A DNA stretch of 64,000 nucleotides from Phycisphaerae bacterium. GTDB taxonomy: Bacteria > Planctomycetota > Phycisphaerae > Sedimentisphaerales > Anaerobacaceae. The stretch is taken from positions 124,001 to 188,000 of the forward strand of contig JAGOLX010000004.1 of assembly GCA_017993835.1 (NCBI GenBank). Reading direction: 5' to 3'. Below the pieces are notes generated by a model, which was not told the DNA's origin, ran no database searches, and worked only from the letters and a program-made list of their open reading frames with translations. Positions within the stretch are counted from its first letter, which is position 1. The number at the start of each line of letters is the position of its first letter. The position numbers and the translations under genes were made by a program. Below are positions 1 through 8,224 of this stretch, in pieces.

Positions 1-219
1 TTTCAGGTCATTACTGCATGTTGGGCAGCTTGTGTACACTCTCTTCTTGTTGCGCCGCTCCTCCAATAGAGTCTCGTATTCGGCTGGTGTCTTGCAGACA
101 GCCTTGTCTTCTTCACTCCTCGGCTTGCGCACCCTGAATGGCTCCCACCCATCAACCTTGAAGAGCTTGCTTATAGGCGACTTCCCGACCCCAGCATGTC
201 CAACTATGCACACTCTCAT
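1..219 (-). CDS. P-loop NTPase, partial (cut by left edge)
   Basis: The reading frame is open from an ATG at 219 to the window edge, giving 73 codons. The N-terminus reads MRVCIVGHAGVGKS, a clear Walker A motif (GxxGxGKS) directly after a first beta strand. This is the usual start of a small nucleotide-binding protein or guanylate-kinase-like P-loop protein. A strong ribosome binding site (AAAGGAG) lies 8 bases upstream of the ATG and fixes the start. A CPTC pair occurs near the visible end and could bind metal. The rest of the protein, including any Walker B motif, is outside the window, so the function is not assigned. It lies 92 bases downstream of the frameshifted nucleotidyltransferase on the same strand. 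Confidence 0.7.
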   Translation of the reverse strand, partial: MRVCIVGHAGVGKSPISKLFKVDGWEPFRVRKPRSEEDKAVCKTPAEYETLLEERRNKKRVYTSCPTCSNDLK

Positions 220-311
220 CTTTGTGTCTCCTTTGCCGTCTGTGCGAAATAACTGGTATTGCCGAAATGGCTCTACGCCCATTGCCACTCATGGGAGACT
301 TTGCTGACACC

Positions 312-654
312 TCATTCGTCTTGAATCAGATACGATGTCCTCCAACGTAATTCAGATATATACTGCGTCTCTGCCTGGGTCACTACTCTGTCTCGGAAGT
401 AGCGACTCAGGTCCTGGGGCGTTCGCAGATCCACCTTGCGGTTGTCGAACAGGGTGGACAACTCCTCCTCCATATCGAACAGTCGAAAGAACCCCGGGGA
501 CATGATCCGGCTCGAAGTCCACGAGGATATCGACATCGCTGTCCGGCCCGAAATCGTCCCGCAGGGCGGAGCCGAAAACCGCCAGCCGGGTGATGTGGCA
601 CCGCCGACAGAAATCAGCGATCTTGTCTTGGTCTACGGCAAGTTCCCCGTTCAT
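312..654 (-). pseudogene. MNT-type nucleotidyltransferase, frameshifted
   Basis: The first half reads [20 protein letters not shown] and continues into [24 protein letters not shown]. This is the minimal nucleotidyltransferase core, with GSxxR and the D-x-D pair that binds metal. About residue 54 the frame is lost at a CCCCGGGG run near 497-504. The family-like continuation ([20 protein letters not shown], then [15 protein letters not shown]) is in the next frame and ends at 312. Removing one G restores a single protein of about 113 residues. Such MNT proteins usually pair with a HEPN protein as toxin-antitoxin modules, but no HEPN gene is visible here. A GAGGT ribosome site precedes the ATG at 654. 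The frameshift may be real decay or a homopolymer sequencing error. Confidence 0.8.
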
Positions 655-734
655 AGACGTACCTCAAAAGGGATCGTACATCCTGAGACGACCGCGGTCA
701 AGGTTATCCCGTTCGGGTCTCAGGCCGGAGGGTA

Positions 735-1076
735 CATGACCGTAGTTGCGACCTGCAGCAGCGTGACGAAACGTTGCCCCGACTCTGTCATTCCTGCCAC
801 ACCTGCCCTCGACCCGATCGGGGGGCAAGCAGGAATCCAGGAACCGTGGCATGCGACATGTCCCAGGAAATGGATTCCCGCCTCCTCTGGAAATAGACGG
901 ACGGACGATAGAACAAAACGCGCCAAGTCGTGTACTGGACAAGACTTGTGTGCGACGTGGCGAAGCGGCACCATTTCCATCCCCTTCGGGTGGGCCAAAG
1001 GACCATGAACGGCTTCGCGGGAATGACATTCCAGGGTTTCCACAAACCACTATTGCACGCGTGCAACCACGGTCAT
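735..1076. repeat. Dispersed repeat, copy 1 (interrupted)
   Basis: This stretch matches 31221-31430 along most of that copy's length. Shared blocks are the 'gtcattcctgccacac', 'tcgaccc/tgatcgggggg', 'tccaggaaccgtggc' and 'gcgggaatgaca' segments and the terminal 'cggtcat'. The other copy is 210 bp, whereas this one is 342 bp because about 130 bp sit inside the ATTCCCG...CGGGAAT palindrome (roughly 881-1017). The extra segment carries its own inverted ends, TGGAAAT at 888-894 and ATTTCCA at 973-979. It also contains a hairpin built from CGCCAaGTCG and CGACgTGGCG. No gene is visible between 655 and 1091 other than this element; the frames here give only repeat-derived peptides. Confidence 0.75.
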
Positions 1077-1091
1077 ACGCCTCAGGCCAGA

Positions 1092-1820
1092 CTACCCCAA
1101 CAACACCGGGAGCAGCTCTTCCGCCGGACCGAGGTGGATTTCGTCGAAGATGTAGGCCGCCTGTTCGGGCATTTCCAGGTTGACGAGGATTGCCTTCGCT
1201 CCTCGGTCCTTGGCCGTGAAGACGAAGTCACAGGCCGGATGGACCGTGCAGGAGGTCCCCACCGCCAGGAAGAGGTCACACGCATCGACAGCCGCATCGC
1301 AGGCACGGTAGGCATCCCGGGGCAGCATCTCCTCGAAGAGCACAACGTCGGGGCGCAGGACGGCGCCGCACCTCTCACAATGGGGGACTTCCGTCTCGTA
1401 GAGGTCCCAGTCCTCGAAGGGCTTCAGAGTGCATCGCGGATTTGTGCAGCGGGTGTGACTCAATCGGCCGTGCAGTTCGATCACGCCGGGACTTCCCGCC
1501 CTTTGGTGCAGGCCGTCGATGTTCTGAGTCACCAGAGTCAGGGACTGTGCGACGGTCAGCTTGTTTTGGAGATCGGCGATGGTCTGATGGGCCGGATTGG
1601 GCTTGGCGGTCTTCGCGGCTCGTCGCATGAAGCTGATGAGTCGCCAGACGCGCAGGGGGTCGGCATGCAGGGCGGTCGCCGTCGCGCAGGCTTCCGCGTC
1701 GAACTGCTTCCACAGGCCGCCGTGGCCGCGGAACGTGTCGAGCCCAGACGCGGCGGAAACCCCCGCCCCCGTGAGGATTACAATCCGCTTGTATGCAGCA
1801 ACATCGATTTGGCTAGCCAT
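1092..1820 (-). CDS. cobB: Sir2 family NAD-dependent protein deacylase
   Basis: This encodes a 242-residue sirtuin that removes acyl groups from lysines using NAD+. The NAD-binding motif GAGVSAASGLDTFRG is at residues 18-32, TQNID at 98-102, and the catalytic histidine is H117 in ELHG. A zinc site is formed by C125, C130, C148 and C151. In bacterial class III sirtuins a Tyr-x-x-Arg pair recognises succinyl-lysine; here the aligned stretch reads S-F-M-R, so the tyrosine appears missing and deacetylation may be preferred (inference). I chose the ATG at 1820; a TTG lies directly before it at 1823. There is no Shine-Dalgarno sequence, and a good promoter ends just before the start, suggesting a leaderless transcript. 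Confidence 0.93.
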   Translation of the reverse strand: MASQIDVAAYKRIVILTGAGVSAASGLDTFRGHGGLWKQFDAEACATATALHADPLRVWRLISFMRRAAKTAKPNPAHQTIADLQNKLTVAQSLTLVTQNIDGLHQRAGSPGVIELHGRLSHTRCTNPRCTLKPFEDWDLYETEVPHCERCGAVLRPDVVLFEEMLPRDAYRACDAAVDACDLFLAVGTSCTVHPACDFVFTAKDRGAKAILVNLEMPEQAAYIFDEIHLGPAEELLPVLLG

Positions 1821-1828
1821 CAAGGGAG

Positions 1829-1857
1829 ATCGTATGCTCGGCAGCCCGTCGGGTCAA
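1829..1857 (-). promoter_or_regulatory. Sigma70-type promoter of the sirtuin gene
   Basis: On the minus strand TTGACC (1852-1857) is followed by a 17-base spacer and TACGAT (1829-1834). Transcription would be expected to begin near 1822, two bases before the ATG at 1820. This fits the absence of a ribosome binding site. Confidence 0.6.
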
Positions 1858-2096
1858 TGTGATCCCTGCAAATCGGGAGTCAGACTCCGGAAATACAAGG
1901 ATGATCGGCGGCCCGATACTGAGGGAGGTGAGGCAGGGGTTCGCAGACGGTCTGCGTGAGGGCAAGAAAACCGTTGCATGAAAGCCGCAATGTGGGCTTA
2001 ATAGTGGGGGTATGGGAACGGGGAGTCCGCGCGTTCCCGGTTTAAGGAGGCGCTATAGCCGTAAGGCGTTGCCAATAGAGAAAAGGGAGTGCCGAT

Positions 2097-2918
2097 ATGA
2101 AAAGAGCTGCGAATCGTGTTGTCGTTGCGTTGCTGGGGTTGTCGTTCGTGCTGGCGGGCTGTTCGGAGGTGGGGATCACGGGCCGGCGGCAGTTGAACTT
2201 CATGCCGGACTCGATCATCAACTCGATGAGCATCGAGCAATATGGCACGTTCATCAAAGAGAGCAAGCTGAGCACCGACGCGACCAAGAGCGCGATGGTC
2301 AAACGCGTCGGGGAGAACATCCGCAACGCCGTGAGCCGGTACTCCAAGGAAACCGGCGGCGAGGACCCGTTCGCAAGCTACGAGTGGGAATTCAATCTCG
2401 TCGATGACCCGAACGTCAACGCGTTCGCCATGCCCGGCGGCAAGGTCGTCGTCTATACGGGCATCCTGCCCCTGACGCAGAACGAAGCGGGACTGGCGGT
2501 CGTGGTGGGTCACGAGATCGCCCACGTCTATGCCAAACACGGATCGGAGCGGATGAGCCAGCAGTTGGCGGTTCAGTTGGGCAGCGTGGCGCTGTCTACC
2601 GCCTTGAAGAATCAGCCGGAGGCGACCCAGAGCATCTTCACGAGCGCCTTCACCGTGGGCTCGCAGGTCGCGGTCCTGCTGCCCTACAGCCGCAAACACG
2701 AGTACGAGGCGGATCGTCTGGGCACGATCTTCATGGCCATGGCCGGCTACGACCCCCACGAGGCCGTGACCTTCTGGCAGCGGATGTCGGCTGCGAAGGG
2801 AGAGGGGTCCTCGACACCGGCGTTCCTCAGCACGCACCCGGCCGATGCAAAGCGGATCAAGGAACTTCAGACACGCCTCCCTGAGGCGCTGGAATACTAC
2901 AAACCGGTGACCAAATAG
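2097..2918 (+). CDS. M48 family metalloprotease, lipoprotein
   Basis: A 273-residue exported zinc protease of the BepA/LoiP-like M48 class, probably acting on misfolded or mis-assembled proteins at the envelope. A signal peptide ends in the lipobox LAGC with the acylated cysteine at 22. The catalytic motif HEIAH lies at 139-143, and the third zinc ligand is in EYEADRLG around E204. The protein ends soon after the catalytic domain, so the TPR tail of BepA is absent. The start is supported by the AAAGGGAG site upstream. It stands alone, converging with the flavoprotein gene 22 bases away. Confidence 0.9.
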   Translation: MKRAANRVVVALLGLSFVLAGCSEVGITGRRQLNFMPDSIINSMSIEQYGTFIKESKLSTDATKSAMVKRVGENIRNAVSRYSKETGGEDPFASYEWEFNLVDDPNVNAFAMPGGKVVVYTGILPLTQNEAGLAVVVGHEIAHVYAKHGSERMSQQLAVQLGSVALSTALKNQPEATQSIFTSAFTVGSQVAVLLPYSRKHEYEADRLGTIFMAMAGYDPHEAVTFWQRMSAAKGEGSSTPAFLSTHPADAKRIKELQTRLPEALEYYKPVTK

Positions 2919-2923
2919 GAGAA

Positions 2924-2940
2924 GGTGTGCACAGCACACC
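2924..2940. terminator. Palindrome between convergent genes
   Basis: GGTGTGC-aca-GCACACC forms a perfect 7-bp stem in the 22-bp gap between the protease gene and the convergent flavoprotein gene. It lacks a T-run, so it is either a weak bidirectional terminator or a small dispersed palindrome. A similar short palindrome occurs at 50635-50651. Confidence 0.4.
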
Positions 2941-4209
2941 CTACGCGGGCAGATGGATGTCTGGTCGCGTCTGCGCCGCTGAGCGGCCCGCCAGGGCGCC
3001 GGTGGACCAGCACATCTGGAGGTTGTAGCCGCCGCAGGGACCGTCCAGGTCGATCACTTCGCCCGCGAAGAACAGGCCCGGCCGGACCTTCGATTCCAGG
3101 GTCTTGGGATCGATCTGGTCCCGGCTGACGCCGCCTCGAGTGACCGTGGCCTTGGCGATCGACTCGGTGCCCGTGACGCACAGAGGCAATCGCGTGATCG
3201 TTCGGACCAGTTGTCTGCGTCCTGGGCCGGGGAGTTGGCCGGCCTGCCCATCCCGGGCACAGCCCGCGAGCAGGCACAGCGTCTGCGAGAGCTGCCTCGG
3301 CAGCGACAGGCACTCCGACAGGACGTTCGCGACGGTCTTCTTGGGTTGGGCCTGCAATCCCTGCTGCAACTGCCGATCCAACTGCACCTCGTCCAGGTCG
3401 GGCAGAAGATCGATCTCGACGGGGATACCGCACTGCCCTTCGAAGAGCGCATCGGTCAAGTGCCGGCTGAGGTCCTGAGCCGCCGGTCCGCCGATGCCGC
3501 GCTGCGTAAACAGCATATTACCTGCGGAGACGACTGGGTGTGCGTCCACGGTTGCCCGCAGTCTGACGTTCGCCACAGAAACGCCCGCCAGCTCGCTCAT
3601 CCAGGTTTCCCGTACCACCAGAGGCACCAACGCCGGCTTGGGCGCGATGACGGTGTGGCCCAACTGTGCTGCAAAACGGTATCCGTCGCCCGTCGAGCCC
3701 GTCTGGGGCCAGGACAGGCCGCCCGTCGCCAAAATGACTCGCGAGGCATGGACCTGCCCCCCTGCTGTGCGGATCACAAAGCCCTCACTGCCGGCAGCAA
3801 CGTCGTCCACACGCAACTGATAACGGATTCGAACGCCCAGCTTGGCTGCTTCCGCGACGAGGACGTTTCGCACGTCGGCCGCCTGATCGCTGATTGGAAA
3901 CACACAGCCGTTCGCTTCGACCGTGCTGGGCAGCTCCCGCCACTGGAAGAACTCCCTGACTTGAGCCGGCGGGAACTCGTACAGCGCCTGTCGCAGGAAC
4001 CGTCCCGGCTTGCCGAAGGCCTTGGCGAGGTCCTCCGGACCGCCCACGTGGGTGAAGTTGCACCGCCCTCCGCCTGTGAGCAGGAGCTTCCGTCCGGCGG
4101 TCGTGTTGGTCTCCAGGACCAGGACTCTGGCGCGGTTTTGTGCCGCGTGGATGGCAGCGGTCAATCCCGCTGGGCCTGCCCCAATGACGCAGAGATCCTC
4201 CATCCTCAC
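2941..4209 (-). CDS. HI0933-like flavoprotein (BaiN/RdsA-type NAD(P)/FAD oxidoreductase)
   Basis: A 422-residue FAD-binding protein of the HI0933 family, typically annotated as an aminoacetone oxidase-like or BaiN-like flavoprotein of unsettled physiological substrate. The FAD dinucleotide-binding motif IGAGPAGLTAA is at the N-terminus, followed by the family-specific GRKLLLTGGGRCNFTH segment. The C-terminal FAD-contacting region reads FAGEVIDLDGPCGGYNLQ, a hallmark of the family. The start is a GTG at 4209 whose bases overlap the TGA stop of the upstream lipoprotein gene, so the two are translationally coupled. An ATG two codons downstream (4203) is an alternative start. Confidence 0.92.
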   Translation of the reverse strand: MRMEDLCVIGAGPAGLTAAIHAAQNRARVLVLETNTTAGRKLLLTGGGRCNFTHVGGPEDLAKAFGKPGRFLRQALYEFPPAQVREFFQWRELPSTVEANGCVFPISDQAADVRNVLVAEAAKLGVRIRYQLRVDDVAAGSEGFVIRTAGGQVHASRVILATGGLSWPQTGSTGDGYRFAAQLGHTVIAPKPALVPLVVRETWMSELAGVSVANVRLRATVDAHPVVSAGNMLFTQRGIGGPAAQDLSRHLTDALFEGQCGIPVEIDLLPDLDEVQLDRQLQQGLQAQPKKTVANVLSECLSLPRQLSQTLCLLAGCARDGQAGQLPGPGRRQLVRTITRLPLCVTGTESIAKATVTRGGVSRDQIDPKTLESKVRPGLFFAGEVIDLDGPCGGYNLQMCWSTGALAGRSAAQTRPDIHLPA

Positions 4210-4841
4210 TCCGTGCCGATACCCGTGACGCGAGGGTCATCGTCCCGAATGGCGACCTCGACCCATTCCCTGGTGTCGGCGCCGAAGTACTCGAGGCAGG
4301 CCGCGAGCAGGTAGTTCACCACCTCGCGGAGTTCCGCGTTGCCCGATCCGAGCGAGGCCTCGCCCAGCCAGACCATCTTGCTGTACGTCGGCTGGCCTTC
4401 GTCCCTGGCATATAGACGGATCTTGAGCCAGTGAATATAGGCCATGTCCACGTAGGGCACATAGCTCGTGTAGGCGAATCCCCAGCCGAAATGGTGCCCG
4501 GGTCGGCCATAGTAGTACCCACCTACAGGACCATACAGCGGCGCGTAGTCCACGACGCGATGCGAATCGATCCCCGCTTCGAACGTGAGCAGGTACGCGG
4601 CGTCCTGCTCCGCTTCGACCGGGTTGTACCCGTCGCCTTGGAGCAGGTCTCGGACCTTCGACGCGATCTGCTTGCGCAGGATGGGGTTGGCAGCGTTGGG
4701 GTCGGCCGCGATGTACACCGGCGCCGTCCGACTCAGCGGCTCGGCCAAGTCCGAATAGGCATTCACCCGCACTCTGTATGTCGGCGCGCAACCGGCCGCG
4801 CACGCAGCCGCTGCAACGAGAATCCACGCTGACTTGTTCAT
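4206..4841 (-). CDS. Lipoprotein of DUF4136-like type
   Basis: This encodes a 211-residue predicted lipoprotein. A short hydrophobic leader ends in AAGC, the lipobox. The mature part carries a segment rich in Tyr and Gly (GPVGGYYYGRPGHHFGWGF) between predicted strands, resembling DUF4136-like envelope lipoproteins. No catalytic motif is evident. The ATG at 4841 is chosen over an in-frame ATG at 4865 because AAAGGAA lies at the right distance and the signal peptide begins there. It is upstream of and overlaps the flavoprotein gene by 4 bases; the pairing has no obvious functional logic. Confidence 0.75.
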   Translation of the reverse strand: MNKSAWILVAAAACAAGCAPTYRVRVNAYSDLAEPLSRTAPVYIAADPNAANPILRKQIASKVRDLLQGDGYNPVEAEQDAAYLLTFEAGIDSHRVVDYAPLYGPVGGYYYGRPGHHFGWGFAYTSYVPYVDMAYIHWLKIRLYARDEGQPTYSKMVWLGEASLGSGNAELREVVNYLLAACLEYFGADTREWVEVAIRDDDPRVTGIGTE

Positions 4842-5055
4842 GCCAGTTCCTTTCTTCGTCTGCATTCTGACTTTCAGGTAGCTATTGTCCGCTCGGCTTG
4901 CAGAGAAATCAACAGGTTCCCGCCTGCATAGATATTCCGCGAATTCGCCAGAAATTAATAGGGGTTTAACATGATCCTAGCAGTTTCTGCGTATCGTCCA
5001 GTAGATGCAATGGACAACGACTCAGTCAGACAATCGAATATGCTGAGGTGACCCC

Positions 5056-5667
5056 ATGAACCAGACGCTTGAACAAACCCAGAGCCAAACGGAAGCACAG
5101 ACACACGCCGGGGCCTGTGGAGATGTGCAATTCAACGTCTTCGAGGTCCTGCGGATCGCGGATGAGCTGCAGCACAAGGCCGCGAAGTTCTTCCTTCGCG
5201 CCGCCGAGCGGTTCGGCGACCATCAAAAGCGGAACATCTGCTATAGCCTGGCAGCTTGGCGGGCCCGGCATCAGCAGGCATGGGCCCGCATCCGGCGAGA
5301 CTACTCCGAACGAACGGGTCAGTTCGGCACATTCGATCCTGACAACTATCTCCTTTCCAATCCACAAGTTATGGCAAGTCTGGCCTGCTTCTCAGTACGC
5401 CCGGGCTCGCGAAACGCTCTCAGCGGACGTGAGACAGCCGAGCAGATCGTTCGCGACGCGATCCGCCGGGCCAGGGAGACAGCCATCTTCTACCAGGGTC
5501 TGAAGGGATTCGTCCGGGATGCGGAGAGCCGGACGATGATCGAGACCATGGTTGCCGAGGAACAGCGCCATATCCGCCTGTTGTCTCGCTCCCTGGAACG
5601 ATCGCAAACAGCACAGCGGCCGACCCGACCATGCGACCTCGCCTGCGTTGCCGGTGCGATGAATTGA
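5056..5667 (+). CDS. Ferritin-like / rubrerythrin-like domain protein
   Basis: This encodes a 203-residue protein built of four long helices. Possible carboxylate ligands occur in ADELQHKAAKFF (first helix), RRARETAIFYQ (third helix), and EEQRHIRLL near the C-terminus, the E-x-x-H pattern of ferritin-like diiron proteins. No C-terminal rubredoxin knuckle is present. A role in iron handling or peroxide stress is family-based inference. The start is supported by GAGGTGA five bases upstream. The C-terminal 20 residues, rich in Arg, Thr and Pro, look disordered. Confidence 0.65.
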   Translation: MNQTLEQTQSQTEAQTHAGACGDVQFNVFEVLRIADELQHKAAKFFLRAAERFGDHQKRNICYSLAAWRARHQQAWARIRRDYSERTGQFGTFDPDNYLLSNPQVMASLACFSVRPGSRNALSGRETAEQIVRDAIRRARETAIFYQGLKGFVRDAESRTMIETMVAEEQRHIRLLSRSLERSQTAQRPTRPCDLACVAGAMN

Positions 5668-5853
5668 CTGACGAAACCCAAAATCGGTTTTTTTCGCGCA
5701 CTTGGCTCTAGCATAACCAGACGGCGATGTTAAAATAGGCAATGGAATCAGGTGTTGTTGTCTCCTGCATTCCATGGTTCGCACCTAGGTATGGCTCGAT
5801 AGTTCGAGGGGGGCTGACTGTCACGCCGTGACGGAAAGTGAGGAGAGTATACG

Positions 5854-6375
5854 ATGCTATCGACTGCTCGCGGGGCTCATCACGGCCCGAGATCGAGCAG
5901 GTTTGAAGAAGTCCGGTCAGGTTGGCTCCACGACATCCTGCAATCCATCCGCTGGATGCACAAGGAGCACGTGAAGGACCTTCGTGGACTCGGATACTCC
6001 CCGAAGGAAGCGTTCTGGCTGGATTTTGCGTGCCTGCCTTTTTTACCATGGGACAAGACCGCCGGTCCCGAAGTGCGTCTGAGCGTGATCCTCAAACTCT
6101 ACGCGGACATCCACTGCGCGACCGTCGGGCCCGTGAAGTTTGCGGACACGCAAGCCTTCCTTGACCTGCTCAAACGAAGATACCGCACGATCCGCGAGAA
6201 GATGGCGGAATCGGGCGCGCGGGACCGCGAGGGGACCGCCCGTCAACAGCCCAACGCGGGACCCCAAACGCCGGATGCGAAGGAGGCCTTGGCCGGCGTG
6301 ATCGTGATGCAGACCGCGAGGGAATGGGGTCGGCACCGCACCAGCTTCCCGTGCAGGCTCGTGGAAGACCTCTGA
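5854..6375 (+). CDS. Hypothetical protein
   Basis: This encodes a 173-residue soluble protein that I do not recognise. It has a helical central region (SGWLHDILQSIRWMHKEHV, then LGYSPKEAFWLDFACLPFLP) and a low-complexity tail rich in Gln, Pro and Ala. A GAGGAG site 8 bases before the ATG strongly supports translation. It lies 75 bases upstream of the esterase gene on the same strand and could be co-transcribed with it. Confidence 0.65.
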   Translation: MLSTARGAHHGPRSSRFEEVRSGWLHDILQSIRWMHKEHVKDLRGLGYSPKEAFWLDFACLPFLPWDKTAGPEVRLSVILKLYADIHCATVGPVKFADTQAFLDLLKRRYRTIREKMAESGARDREGTARQQPNAGPQTPDAKEALAGVIVMQTAREWGRHRTSFPCRLVEDL

Positions 6376-6449
6376 GACCGGGACGGCGCACGATCCTTCA
6401 GATGGACCACGCTCGGACGTGGCGACGGGTTGAACGGAAGGCGATGGTC

Positions 6450-7430
6450 ATGGAAGAACCACGGCACGTTGCGACTCTTGGGGCATTCATCTTCCTGCTG
6501 GCGCTGGTGGATTGGTGGCCTGCGGGCGCAGGTCTTGCCGCAAGCCGGGAAGAGCCGACCCAGGGCGTCAGTGCCAGTTCGAGGTCCGCGTGGGTCCCGC
6601 CTTTCGGACCGTCGATGGAGCAGTACGGCTGGCGGCTTGGGACCTTCCAGAGCAAGGCCGCTCGCGCCACGGTAGGCTACTACTACTATCTGCCCCCGAA
6701 CTACGAGTTGGATAGGGACCGACGATATCCGGTGGTCTACTGGCTTCACGGCCTGGGCGTCGGGCCGGACGGCGCCAATCCGGTCGTGTCCCGCCTGGAC
6801 GCCGCAATCAGGGCGGGCGCCGCCCCCGCGATGATCCTCGTCAGTTGCACCGATCCGACGAAGCGGAGCTGGTGGACCGACTCCAAGGACGGTCGCATCC
6901 CCGTCGAGACGGTGATCGTGCAGGACCTCATCCCGCATATCGACGCGACGTTCCGCACCATCGCGACCCGCGAGGGCCGGGCCATCGAGGGCCACTCCAT
7001 GGGAGGCTATGGGGCTGCCTACTTGGGGTTCAAATATCCGGATACGTTCGGCGCCGTTTCCATCCTGGCCGGCGCGTTGCGAACCCCGGACGCCATCATC
7101 GCCAAGGGAGGCCCGACCTTCCGGACGGTCTTCGGCGCCGACGCCAGGTACGTATGGGCCTGTTCGCCCTGGGTGCTCGTGCAGCAGAACGCCGACCGGA
7201 TTCGAGGCAGAACCTCCATTCGCATCTGCGTCGGCGAGAAGGACGGGCTCAAAAACCACAGCACTGAATTCCACCAGTTGCTCGCGAAACTCGGCATCGA
7301 CCACTCCTGGTCCATCGCCCCGAATACAACGCACAGTCCCGAGGAACTCTTCACCAACTGGCCCGGCAATCCGTTCGAGTTCTACACGGTCGCCTTCGCA
7401 GCATCATCTCTCTCTACAGCGAAACCGTGA
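6450..7430 (+). CDS. Secreted alpha/beta-hydrolase, esterase D / feruloyl-esterase-like
   Basis: A 326-residue exported esterase. After a hydrophobic leader (GAFIFLLALVDWW) the hydrolase domain shows the nucleophile motif GHSMGG with S183, the acid D265 in VGEKDG, and the histidine H295 in NTTHSPE. The oxyanion loop is the YWLHGLG segment. It resembles the esterase family that removes acyl groups from plant polysaccharides or S-formylglutathione; with a signal peptide, a polysaccharide esterase is more likely (inference). I chose the ATG at 6450 because GGAAGG lies 8 bases upstream; the ATG at 6444 is too close to that site. The gene overlaps the convergent nitrilase gene by 17 bases. Confidence 0.82.
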   Translation: MEEPRHVATLGAFIFLLALVDWWPAGAGLAASREEPTQGVSASSRSAWVPPFGPSMEQYGWRLGTFQSKAARATVGYYYYLPPNYELDRDRRYPVVYWLHGLGVGPDGANPVVSRLDAAIRAGAAPAMILVSCTDPTKRSWWTDSKDGRIPVETVIVQDLIPHIDATFRTIATREGRAIEGHSMGGYGAAYLGFKYPDTFGAVSILAGALRTPDAIIAKGGPTFRTVFGADARYVWACSPWVLVQQNADRIRGRTSIRICVGEKDGLKNHSTEFHQLLAKLGIDHSWSIAPNTTHSPEELFTNWPGNPFEFYTVAFAASSLSTAKP

Positions 7431-8157
7431 CGAGCACGATATCCCTGTCGAAGTCCCGAGCGACCGCCAGGATTCTGCCTGTCCGGTCGGCGGCGACGCT
7501 GTGACCGGCGTAGGTCCGCCCCGCCCAGGGTCCGTGTGTGATCTGACCGATCAGGTTCGTGCCGATCACCGGCGCGCTGAACGTCCTGGCCGCGTTCGTG
7601 ACGACGCGTTCGAGTTCCTTCCCGTGCTCGGGCCACTCATCCTCGTGGGCTGCGTAGCCATAGGGCACCAGAACCAGATCAGGCTTGAGCTTTGCCATTT
7701 TCGCGAGAATCTTGGGCTCGTGCGTGTCGGCACAGATCAAGACACCGATCTTGCCGAGCGGCGTTTCCACAACTCGGACCGCGCTCCCGGCTGTATACGG
7801 CGGCGCCATCAACTCACTGAGCAGGATGATCTTGCGATGCTTCAGCAGAATCCGACCCTCGCTGTCAATGAGCAGAGCCGAGTCGTAGAGATCCTCGCCG
7901 GCCTTCTCGTCCAGACCAACACACAGGAACAGCTTGTGCCGCCTCGCGATCTCGCAGAGGCATTGCGAATCCTCGCCCGGGATCGGCTGCGCCCGCTGGT
8001 GCGCGTCCGGGTTCACCCACCCGAGGACGGCCGACTCTGGGAGGCACGCAATCCGGGCGCCGGCCCGTGCGGCCTCCTCCACCGCCAGTTCAATCCGGGC
8101 GAGGTTCCCACGCCGGTCTCCATCAACACAGACGATCTGACACATCGCAATCTGCAT
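7414..8157 (-). CDS. Carbon-nitrogen hydrolase (nitrilase superfamily)
   Basis: A 247-residue amidase-fold enzyme hydrolysing a non-peptide C-N bond. The catalytic triad is visible: E41 in LPESAVLGW, K109 in KHRKI and C142 in LICADTHEP. The substrate cannot be told; the length matches single-domain omega-amidases and carbamoylases. It is a soluble protein with no leader. The start ATG at 8157 has a GGAGAA element about 11 bases away; an internal ATG at 8145 is possible. Its 3' end overlaps the esterase gene. Confidence 0.9.
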   Translation of the reverse strand: MQIAMCQIVCVDGDRRGNLARIELAVEEAARAGARIACLPESAVLGWVNPDAHQRAQPIPGEDSQCLCEIARRHKLFLCVGLDEKAGEDLYDSALLIDSEGRILLKHRKIILLSELMAPPYTAGSAVRVVETPLGKIGVLICADTHEPKILAKMAKLKPDLVLVPYGYAAHEDEWPEHGKELERVVTNAARTFSAPVIGTNLIGQITHGPWAGRTYAGHSVAADRTGRILAVARDFDRDIVLVTVSL

Positions 8158-8224
8158 GGCGGGTGTCGTTCTCCACGTTCAAAGAACAGATCTCAGGGCT
8201 GCACCAACCTGTCGTCTCCATCGC

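Noticed and set aside
5672-5697. A possible terminator (AAACC-GGTTT with a T-run) after the ferritin-like gene
   Set aside because: The stem is only 5 bp and AT-rich; listed here rather than as a feature.
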